DNA of 64,000 bases from Echinarachnius parma (taxonomy: Eukaryota > Echinodermata > Echinoidea > Clypeasteroida > Echinarachniidae). This document shows positions 42,401 to 54,400 of the stretch, piece after piece. Within the stretch, counting starts at the first letter, position 1; each line of letters begins with the position of its first letter. Position numbers and translations under genes: made by a program. The notes below the pieces were generated by a model. That model was not told where the DNA came from and made no database searches. It saw only the letters and a list, made by a program, of their open reading frames with translations. Location of the stretch: contig JBAMJV010003954.1 in NCBI GenBank assembly GCA_037951105.1, forward strand, positions 1-64,000, given 5' to 3'.

Positions 42401-45400
42401 GGAAACAATGAGGGCTGAAAAATGACAGACTCACAAGACAAAGTTCTAAGACTAGAGCTTCATCACCAGTTACCAATGAAGTTATATAAAGTTAAAATAT
42501 TAGTATTTTATTTCCCCTATGATGAAGAGAGGTAAAATCATATAGAGTATAGTCACCATTTTCTCTGGTTTACTTTTTGATATAAACCCAGCACCAAGTA
42601 ATTAATTTTAGGACCATGAATGCAGTCATGAATAGGGTATGAAGAAACAAAGAGCTTAAAATTTAAATTGGTGGCTGATCAATATCAGAGGGTGAACTAG
42701 AGAAACTCTCAAAAGATCAAAACTTACCAGGACCTCCATGTTAACCCATTCCCTTCAAGATTTGTACATAGCCCACCAGGTTTCTGTAGGCTAGGGGTTA
42801 ACTTATTTTCTTTGTTTTTATTTGTTTGTATAGAGAATCCAAGAATTGGAGAAGCTTGTAGAGGAACAGAACCATCACATTGACACCTTGTGTGTGAGGC
42901 ATACCCAGCTTGAAGAGGTGGTGACTCAACAAGAGGTCTACATATCACAACTCAAGGCTAAACACAAAAAGGCAAGTTGTATACGTCATGTTTGATACAG
43001 TGGAACCTCACTATAACAATTTATGTTGAACCTTATATCTGGGCTTCCCATAGACACCTTGTGTGTGAGGCATACTCAGCTTGAAGAGGTGGTAACTCAA
43101 CAAGAGGTCTACATATCACAGCTCAAAGCTAAACACAAAAAGGCAAGTTGTATACGTCATGTTTGATACAGTGGAACCTCACTATAACAATTTATGTTGA
43201 ACCTTATATCTGGGCTTCCCATAGACACCTTGTGTGTGAGGCATACTCAGCTTGAAGAGGTGGTGACTCAACAAGAGGTCTACATATCACAACTCAAGGC
43301 TAAACACAAAAAGGCAAGTTGTATACGTCATGTTTGATACAGTGGAACCTCACTATAACAATTTATGTTGAACCTTATATCTGGGCTTCCCATAGACACC
43401 TTGTGTGTGAGGCATACTCAGCTTGAAGAGGTGGTAACTCAACAAGAGGTCTACATATCACAGCTCAAAGCTAAACACAAAAAGGCAAGTTGTATACGTC
43501 ATGTTTGATACAGTGGAACCTCACTATAACAATTTATGTTGAACCTTATATCTGGGCTTCCCATAGACACCTTGTGTGTGAGGCATACTCAGCTTGAAGA
43601 GGTGGTGACTCAACAAGAGGTCTACATATCACAGCTCAAGGCTAAACACAAAAAGGTAAGTCATAGATTATTCACATTGCTTGATACAGTGGAACCTTGC
43701 TATAATGAGATCCTTGGTACCATGAACATTACCTTATCATAACCTGGCCATCACATTGACACCTTGTGTGTGATGCATACTCAGCTTGAAGAGGTGGTGA
43801 CTCAACAAGAGGTCTACATATCACAGCTCAAAGCAAAACACAAAAAGGTAAGTCATCATATGCAATGTGCTTGATAGTTTGTTTGTCTGTTATTTGCAAT
43901 TGTGAGAGAGAGGTTTAGGAAAATAGCTTCCACTCTGATGCATTGTAACCATAGTAAACACAGTTTGCTGTTATATACTGTAACCATGGCAATGGTTGTG
44001 TGTTGATTCATTGACCTTGACTTGTTAAGGAACACAGTAGATATATACAACATAAATACTTTATACAAGTACACAACAAGAATACCAGCTCTAATAATCC
44101 CTGAAACCTCAATATCCATCAAAGTCTTCCATCTCTGTAGAGTTGGTGTGTGACTACATGTATGATGAAAATGCCGTATATTTTTTGTTCACCCACGGAA
44201 GTGTCTCCAAGGCAATGGGGTGTTTTTACTATTTATAATGATATTGTAGGTAAAGAAACCACCCTCGTCCTGTCCTAGTTTGTATTACAGATTCAATTGT
44301 TTTTTTTGTTTTGGGAAAATTAGTTGGGGGGGCGGGGGTACATGCCCCTTGTGCCCCCCCCCCCCCCCCCCCCCCCTCCCGCTAGCCACACCACTACTCT
44401 CTGAATCATTTGACTTTTGATGTAGAATCAGTTTCCTTGACAACCCAGCAACACAATGAAACATTACACCACATTCTGATTGTGACTGTATGGGGTAAGG
44501 TCATGAACTCGGCTATCCCCTTTACCTTCACAAGATATAAACAGTTTGTCTCTCTTATTGGCTCCTTGCCAGAATGTGATGCATTAACAAACATTTGCCC
44601 TTTCTGCATCATGCATACTAGGAAAACTTGTTCATTTTAAGCTACCATGTTTTCAGAGAATTGGTTTTAGAAGTTTGGTAATAATATACCTTTTTTTCTG
44701 AAATTACTTGTTCGTAGAAGATCAATAGTCACACAAATAAGAATGATTTTCAGCCTTTTGAAGCAAAGGTTATTAATGATACAAAAAACTCTTTTGTGGT
44801 GTTTTAGAAGTGCAGGCACTTTGGTTATTGGCTTTAAATTCATGGAATATATTGATGGATCAATTTTTTGTCAAAGGATCTAATCTTCAGTTCTATATTT
44901 CATACAAACTGTTGTATTGATTGTTTTGGTGTTTTTGATTGGCATCAGTTTCAAAGAACTTCTTGAGCAAAGTTTCAGAGACAGGAAAGTAGAAAATGGA
45001 AATGCACTGGCTTGGAGCGTATACCAAGGAAAACCTGTTTGCCACTAAACAGTTCTTCTGTGTTTCCCTAATTGGCCATAAAAGGCGTCTCAAGATGTCA
45101 ATAAAATAACCCTTGGACGGGATGATGGATGCGAGTCATGATTAGTGAACCATTTAACCCCTTGCCTGCGGGGACTTGAAGGGCTATGTACAAAAGTCTA
45201 TGTGGATTTTAGAATTTTGATGGGGACTGGTTAAGAACTGTTATGTTATCGCATTTTAGGGCCACATATTAAATCAATGCATTTAACATACTTGACAGTT
45301 TTAATAATATAATTATGAAAAATACCTTTCAACGATGTTACTCGAAGACATCGGCCAGTTTCAGGAAGATAAAGATGCTGTTGTATATGATTTGTTCTCA

Positions 45401-48400
45401 ACTAGCATTACAAGTTTGTCATACTTACTGCAACCAAATGTACATGGAGCTATATGTATGGCTGACATGATAGGAGTTAAACAATATAGCACCAGTGACC
45501 TCATCAGTATCGATGAGTTAATGGGAGACAGTAAATTTGGTGACTTAATCCCATTACGCATGCAATGTGAACACACTGTGCCCCCACCCTATTGATGTGT
45601 GAAGGGACAAGAATGCTAGTTAGGGGTAATAACAAACCCCCAAGGCAAGCTCTCTATTGTTGGGGGAGCATTTTAGTGGCTCTATACAAACTAAAGTACA
45701 CACACTTTTGAGCAGTCAATAGATGTGGTTCTTCATGCTCGAGTGCACAATACCCATTACTCTGCAGTAGGGGATCAGAAGCCATTCAAATTGCTATGTA
45801 AACCAGTGACGCTATTTACTGTGCACCGTTAGGTGTGCGTTTTGAAATGCTTCGAAGCTCTTCGTGCAGTGTGCATAGTATATGGTGCTTGAGTTATTTA
45901 CAGCTTTTAGTTACAACGGACACATTACTTTCCAGACTTTTTGCTCTTTACTGGCATTACTTTACTTGGATTATTTTACTTGGAATATCAGACCCCAAAA
46001 CACATATTATTTGGAGTTAACCAGGACGAGTAAGTTCAGTAATGAATAGTTTAGTTTTGCATCAATTTGGTGATAATAAATTTAAAAGTGAACATGCTGC
46101 GCACTATCATTCATTGTGCTATTTTGTGATTTGTGTAATTCTTAAAGCATCAAGAGATGATTTTCATATTTTGAGAGTCCTGAATATTATTATTTTCTTT
46201 ACTAGAAATATTACTGGCATTCTCATCTCGATCATCTCAGTTTTATAGTATAATGAAAGTACATGTATACCCCAATCATTATATTTTGTCAATTAGTATA
46301 ACTTAGGCAGAAAGCAAACATAATTCAGCAATTAATTATTTAGGTACTTGATTGTATCAATTTTGTTTGGTCTAATTTTGTTTGTAAAACTACAATGTGT
46401 AATCTATTAGGTTCAATCAATTGCTTTGGCATTAGTTATGAATTGATGTATAAACCTTGTGGCAATATGTTAAGAACAAATTGCACATATTTTCCATTTT
46501 CATTTTACATACAATATATATATAGTTATTGTCATAGAACAATTTAAATAATTTTTAAGTCTGTCTACCCCGGGTCAAACTTTTAATTAGTTCCAACTGT
46601 TTTTCAATGTTTCATATATCATTGTCGGGAATACAAATAAAGTCATGAAACTTTTTAGAAAGAATGTATCGGTTATAAAACGATAAATGAGAGGAACACG
46701 TTGATATTAAATTGAGCAAAATCAGTCAATACATGTACATTGCAAAACATTACATTCTAACATTTGGGAAATTTTGGCAAATTGTTAAAATTGCTTTCAA
46801 TAGAGTGTTGAAGTGTGATGTCATAAATGATGTCATAAACATTTTTTTTTGAATTTTCAAATTTGGACTTCATTTTCAGAAAGAGCATAAAAAATAATGT
46901 CCAAATACCGAAAATCAAAGGAATAGGTTACAGTACGTATTGGCTGAGATATGCACATCCGAATGATTTTTTTGTCAATGGGCAATCAGTGTTATAGTGC
47001 ACTGGTTCATAAATTTATGAACCAGTGCACTATAACACTGATTGCCCATTGAAGTAAAATTCATTCAGATGGGCATATCTCAGCCAATACGTAACCTGTT
47101 CCTTTGATTTTCGATATTTGGACATTATTTGTTATGCTCTTTCTGAAAATGAAGTCCAAATTTGAAAATTCTAAAAAAGTGTTTTTATGACGTCATGGCT
47201 TCTGTACTCTATATAACTGAGATATTTATTTTATATTATTTTGTGTGGATAATAACAAGCTATGATGTACATGTACTACTGACAGGTATTGATATATTTT
47301 GTAAACTTCGACGAAGACTTTGACTTATTAATTTGTTTTTTATTTATTGTCCCAAAAATGTTTGGGGCTGGCCGGGGTCTATGAAAGATAAATGTTATAG
47401 CAAAATCAATCAGTCCTGGGCCGCGTTGCAGAAAGAGATACAATCGATTGTAAGTTACAATTAATTGTAAGTCAGAAAATGTGCGTGTTTCAACCAATTA
47501 GATTTGCGCACTTAGAACACATGATCTGACTTGCAATTAATTGTAACTTACAATTGATTGTATCTCTTTCTGCAACGGGGCCCTGAACATGTTAATTGTC
47601 ATCATGTAGTTCTGATTTCATATTTAGTTTTTGCTATGACATACATGTATATATGATGACACACGCAGTACCCCGGGGTACCGTTGTACCCCGGTATCCC
47701 GCGTTGTGTAGCGCCATCTTTCGTCCAACTGTACCGCAGCTATTGCGTTGTGCGTGCAGTGCAGCGCGCGATTGTATGCACGCTATACCCACAGCCCTAA
47801 AAATTAAATAAATAATAAACCAAAATAGCGGATTTTCGTCTGGTACCCCAGGGTACCGTTTATGTCATCATCATATATAGAAATGTGCTTAGACAGACCA
47901 TGCGTTTTGACAATTTAGTTACAATATGTGTTTTAAATGATTACATTTGTTTTTGTCTCTTTTTGCAGAAACGTGCTGAGCTGATCAGAGCCAAGGAGGC
48001 TGTCGTCACATCCACACCAATCTCCCACCAGGATGAGCAGCCCCATTCAAGCATCATGGACTCCTCAACAGATCGCACAGACTCTGAGCTCCAGGTGGAG
48101 TCCCTGTGGGGAGAGATAGAGACCACCAAGAACACAGAGACAGACTCACAACTCAACTTCCTGCAGGACCACTCAGAGAATGATGGAGAGACCTCCATCG
48201 TGGAGGAACTCTTCCAGGTGCTGGAGAAGGGTCTAGATGGCGCCACACCTCATGGTAGCGTCATGGATGACCTGCCAAAGGACCCAGATTCCAAGAGACC
48301 TGACAAGAAGTCGGTGATGGCTGCCGACGAGGAGGATGACACTGATGATGGTTCATGGAGTCTTCCTCTTCCAGATGATGACGGTGGTGATATTGATGAT

Positions 48401-51400
48401 GTGGATGACCTGGAAGATGAAGAAGGTGATGTTCATCCCAAGGTGCCAATCCTCAGGAGGAAACTATCAGCAGAGTTGACTCTGGATTGGAGTTCAGACC
48501 CTAGCCTTAAACAGACAACAGCATCAGACCTAGATGACATGACAGAGGCAGATGCTGCTGCAAGAAGATTGTCAAGCACGTTGGGTTCTCTGGAAGGAAG
48601 AGAACTGCAAAGTTGTATAGCAGAAGAACAAGATGTCCTTATGTCTTCGGTTATGGCCTCTGGAAGCCAGAGGAGCATGAATGACACAGGTTCTCAACAG
48701 ATTGAATGGAACGAGGAAGAAGTTCTAAAGGCTTTGGATGAAAAGGGGAAACTTCCAAATGAAGCAGCAGCAGTGAAATCAACCAGCACTGAGTCAGCAG
48801 CAAGGGTCAATGACTTTGATGAGGATTCCCAATCAGACATCTCTGAACTGCTCTCAGAAAACAAAGACTTGAAGGTTCGGGTGCAGCAGAAGGAAGATAC
48901 AATCAAGGAGTTGAAAGAAACTTCACGCACACTCAAACAAGTGATCAAGGACCAGATGACAGAATGCGACAAACTGAGGGAAGGAGAGGCAGGCAACAAC
49001 CTTGAGGACGCTCTGGCTGAATGCAAGATGAAGGAAGACACTCTGAAGAGAGTTGTTAAAGATCTTCAGATATCAGAGCAAAATTTGAAGGAGCAACTGA
49101 ATCAACTTGCAGAAGAGAAAGACGATTTGAATATTGAGCTGAAATCTTACAGAGATAAACTGAGTGATAGTGATTCAGGTGCTCTTGATCAGGAAAGTCT
49201 TACACAAAGATGTCAAACAGCTGAGCAAAGGTTGAAGGAAATGGAAGAGCTAAATGTTAGCATTATGGAAAAGCATGACATGGAACTTTCAGAGAAGGAT
49301 TCAAAGATACAGGCCCTTGAGCTAGAGCATCAAGCTCTGCAAGATGTGGAACAAGCTAACAAGGAATTACAGGAAAGGTTAGCCCAAGCTGAACGTTACC
49401 TACATGAAAATGAAGAAGTTGTAACTTCTTTGAAAGATGAGCTTGAGGAAAAGAAGAGGAATGATGCATCAAATTGGGAGGCAAAGGAACAATTGCAAGG
49501 ACAAGTCACTGATCTTGAAGATGCCCTAGACAAGGTCCAGAAAGACTTTGCCGGGAAATGTTCTGAGATGGTTCAGCTCCAGGCACAAATGAAAATCATC
49601 CATGAAGACAAAGATGAAAAAATTGCAAGCATGTCTGCAAAAATAAATGAACTTGAAAATAATGTCAGTACAATTCTAAGTGATGCAACATCTTTCCTAG
49701 AGAATACGATTGAAACTTTGGAGAAAGAAAATGAACAACTCAAGTCCAAACTCATCGAGTCTGAAGAAAATAAGAAGGATGATGAAGGAAAGGAGGTGAG
49801 ACAGCAGTTGGAAGCCCAAGTCACGGAGCTAGAAGATGCCCTAGCAAAGGGCCAGACAGATTTCGCAAGGAAGTGTTCTGAGGTTGCACAGCTCCAGGCA
49901 CAAATGAAACTGTTCAATGAAGAGAAAGTTGCACAAATTGCAACAAAGGAAGCAAAGTGTAACGATCTTGAAAATGATTTCGCTTCGAGAATTCAAGATG
50001 CCACTTCTTCCCTTGAGAATAAGGTTGTGACACTGGAGAAAGAAAAAGAGCAACTGCAGTCACAAATTAGTGATCATGAAGACAACAGGATGGCTGAAGA
50101 AGAGAATAAAAATGCCTACGTCAAACAAATGGAAGCAAAACTTGCTGCAGCTGAACTAGAAAATAAAGTACAGGAAGCAGAAATGTCTGAGGAAAAGAGG
50201 CGTCTAGGAGACAGTGAAAAAGCTCGAGGGGAATTAGAATCCACGCTGGAGAAGGAAATAGCATCTAAAGTTGCCGAAGTGAAAAGCCTGAAAGCATCAA
50301 TTGCTTTACTTGGAGAAAAGTATGAAAGTGTTCAATCTGAGAAAGAGAAATTGTCCATTAGAAATGACGATTTGGAACATGAATTGGATTCTGCAAAGAA
50401 GGCTCTCAAAGAAATGAAGGAGAACAGCCAGAACAATGATGAAAAGTATCTTGAAAATGAGCCATTTGAAAAATCAGAAACTGAAAGTGCAGTAGCAGAA
50501 AATGAGGACTTGATTACTGCCTCAAAGGAATCTGTATTGGAAGCTCTCCCATCCATGAGTGAAAGTCCAGATGAAGTAACTGCATTGAAGACCCAGCTAC
50601 AAGAGAGTAGTGCTACTGTAGAGAGACTGCAGAATCAGGTGGAGTCACTTGACAAAGAAAAGATGGCCCATGAAGAAAGAATGAAAGGGATTGAAGACCT
50701 CCTGAAGGATAGCGTGATTGACAATGAGGATGTGTTGAGAGAGAAGATCGTAGAGCTGGAAGTTTCTGAAAAATCCTTGAAACGCAAAGTACAGGAACTT
50801 GAAGGTGCTCTAAAGGATGCAGAGGAGCAAGTGGAAATAAGCCAAGAAGAGATGAAAAACGTGGAAGAGAGCTATGAGAAGAGGTTTAAGGATCTGCGTG
50901 AAACAGAACAGACTCAGATGGAGAAACTGGCTGATCTGGAAGAGGAGAACAATCACTGGAAGAACGAGATAGAGACCCTGAAAGAGCAGACAGAGGAACT
51001 GAAAGGTTTGAACCAGAGTCTGAAAGGAAAGCTCCAGGAAGTGGAATCTGAGCTAGAGGAGGCAAGCGTGATGGGTAAACTAGCAGGAGATGAGCTCGGT
51101 GGCACACAGGGGAGTATGCTCTCCCTCATGGATGAGGGGCTGGGTGCACTGGACACAGGGAGGATGAACGCTCCTCAGTTTGATGAGGATGATGATTATG
51201 AGGAAGATGATGCGGACAATGATGATGATGATTTTGCCTTGCCTGATGACCTGCCTGGAGGCTCACGTTTGAAAGAAGAGAATGCTGACACAGCAACACT
51301 GCAGAAGAGAATTGATGAACTAGAAAAGTCTGAAGCTGAGCTAATGGAAAAGTGTGACATTCTGCAACAGTCTGAGAGTGAACTTTCAGAGCTGTTGGAT

Positions 51401-54400
51401 TCCCTGCAGCAAAATGAAGCCATCGTTCGGGAAGCAACTCAGCAACTCGAAGAGGTGCGAGAGCGGAACCTTAAAGTAGAGCAGCACCTAGAGGAGACGA
51501 AGAAGGCAAACCAAGATCTTGAAGAGCAAGTTGCTGAACTAGAGATTGAAAGAGATGAGCTCTTATTGAAAGTGGATGAAATTAGCTCTTCTGACGATGG
51601 AAAAGAAGTAAACTTAGATGGGCTAAAGACTGAATTGGAACAACATAAACACGACTTGAAAGAAGCCTTACAGGTCACAGATGAATTGAATAATAAAATG
51701 AATGACCTGGAAGCCCAGAACAAAAAACTCTCATTGAAAAGTGAGGAGCTCAAAGATAAAAATAGAATATTAGAGGAGAAGAAAGCCGAGTATGAGGAGA
51801 TCAATCAGAAGCTTCAGGAATCTGAAACCATGAATGAAGAACTGCTCTCCAAACTTGTAGAAATTGATGCTAAAGCTGGCCGTACTAGCCCTCTTTTCAC
51901 TGCAGAGAGCCTGAATGATATGGAAAGTGAAAATGAGCTCATCACTGAACAGCTACGTGAGGCAGAAGAAGACAGGAGAGCTTTCCAAGAGACGATCAAG
52001 AACATGGAGGCAGAGATCCAGTTCTTGGAGGAATCCAAAGCTGGAGGAGAACAGTCCATTGCAGAACTGAGCTTCCAGGTGGAAACCTTGCAGGAAGAGT
52101 TTGCCTCAAAGGCCAAGATGCTGGAACAGAATGTGAACATTCTTGAGGAAAAGCAAGCTGAAATCACTGAACTGAGGAAGGAATTGATTGAAAAGGATGA
52201 GGTGCTGAATGAATTCCAGAGAGCAAATCAACATTTGCAGCAAGACATTGCAATCAAAACTAAAATGGTAGAAGAAAATGCTAGCATCATGGAAAGGAAG
52301 ATGATAGAAATGGAGAACACCAAGAAAGATGTGCTTTCTCTGACTTCTTCCAACAATGCTCTCCAGGATACCATATCAGAACTAGAGAATGTTGTGGAAC
52401 AGTTGTCAAAGAATGGAGTAGCAAATTCAATACAACATCCTGTGGAAGAGCAAATAGTTGCGCAACAATATTCTGCTCAAAGGATGGCTCCTCCACCTCC
52501 GGCATCAGAAGGTCAGTGGAGGGCTGATTATGATGACATTGAGGAGGAGGATGAGAGTGGTGACAATGCAGAGAGAATTAGCTCTGTTCCAACCATCGAG
52601 GCTTTGCAGCTGCGCATTCAACACCTTATGGACAACGAGGAGAAATTGCAAGAGAAGATTGAGGAGCTGGAACAACGTCAGGGTGCCTTCAACGAGACCT
52701 TGGCCCAGGCAGACCAGATCATGTCTGAGAGGGAGCAGAATTTCCTGGCTCAAATCCATGAACTGGAGAGTACAAACAGCGACCTGAAGCTAAAGCTGCA
52801 AGACACAATGAGGGAGGATAACAAGCTGAGGAGGAGGCTAAGCGTGATAAGTGACACCTGCAGTGAAGGAGACTACAGCATCTTTGATTGTATCAATGAG
52901 GAAGATGATGAGGACTTTGAGGAGGGCGAGGATGGAATGTCTGACCAAACTGATGATGAAGGAGGAAGGAGAACACCAAAAGAGAATACAAGTGCCAGAA
53001 GCAGTCCAGCTTTTGCCAAGACGCTACCTCAAAGATTGAGGAAGTTATCGGGTGATGCCTTGGCTCAGAGCCAGGAGAAGATAGCAGACCTGATGATCAG
53101 CGTTGACGACCTTGAGAAGCAGAATGCAGATCTTCTCCACACTCTGGAGCAGCACCAGACATCTGGAGGCAACAATGCCGACGTCCTCAAAGTAGCCCTC
53201 AGAGAGGCCCAGCAGGAGAATGAAGACAGAGCAGGAGAGATCCAAGCTCTGCAGGCTAAAGTCAATCAGCTGACTGCTGTAGAAGAAGAATTTCAGCAGT
53301 TGTTGGAAGAGAAGGAACTAAGTGAAGCAGATATGCATGCCAAGGACAACTCATCCAGAAACAAAGATGCAGAAGTATTGAAGCTAAAAGAAAAGATATC
53401 TGAACTAGAAAGTGCTCATGATGCTTTAACAGCAGAACTGAAAGACACAAAGCTCAGTGAAGAGACTATGACAGAAATCAGTGAGGAGCAAGACATGGAA
53501 ATACAGAGACTAAAAGAAGAATTGGTGCAAGTCAACTCTTCAGTGGAATATGCTGAAAAGGTTATGACTTCGGATGATAAAGAAAGTGAAGAGAAACTGT
53601 CTTTAGTCCTTGCTGAGAATCAGGAGTATGTCGGTCAGTTGAAAGCATTGAGTGAAGAAATCAATCAGCTAAAGAAATCTAAGGATAGGCTTGAAGGTGA
53701 GGCTGCTGTCTTAAACACCCACATGGAGGAACTGGAAACGTCGGAGCGCAAACTCACCGAGGACCTGGCAGAGAGTGAGAAAGCCCAGTCTAAGCTGTCG
53801 CAGCTGAATGATCAGTCTCAGCGGACAGTGAAGACACTAGAGGAGAGCATTGAGATGTTGACAGCCAAGATGCAGGAGAATGAGCAGGGCCAGGACAGAG
53901 TGAGGGCCTCCAACAAGATCCTGGAAAGCAAGTTCAAGGATGCCCTGATGACTGAAGCAGCTCTCAAGGAGAAGTTGAAGAATGCGGATGACACAGAGAA
54001 AACTCTGGAGGATAAGGTGGTCTTCCTGGAGCATTCTGAAGAGAAGTGGAAACAGGAGGTGCAGGAGATGGAGGAGGCTGTCCAGGAGATGAAGCAGGAG
54101 TGCAGGAGGCAGGAGGAGGAGCTGAAGCTCCTTCGGTTGGACAACAGCCAGCTGAAGCAGGAGACTGAGATGATGACAGAGAGGGTGGAGACCAAGCGCA
54201 GCCAGGAGCTGCAGACCCAGGACCGGCTGTCTGAGATGGAGATAGGAGAGAGCAACCTGAGATTGCAGCTGAAGAATGCTGAGATGAGGGAGGGCAAACT
54301 CCAGGACCAGGTCAAGGAGCTGGAGGGGGATATCTCAGCGCTCAAACAGAAGGTGAGCATCTGTTCATTCAAGTTATTGTAATTCAATGTAATAATTACG

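Noticed and set aside
42882..43860. Possible CRISPR-like regular repeats
   Set aside because: The 171-bp period, near-identical spacers and exon content show a tandem duplication in a eukaryotic gene, not a CRISPR array.
45335..45595. 86-codon ATG frame in intron 14 of gene 2
   Set aside because: No domain, no acceptor or donor in register, AT-rich codons; probably chance.
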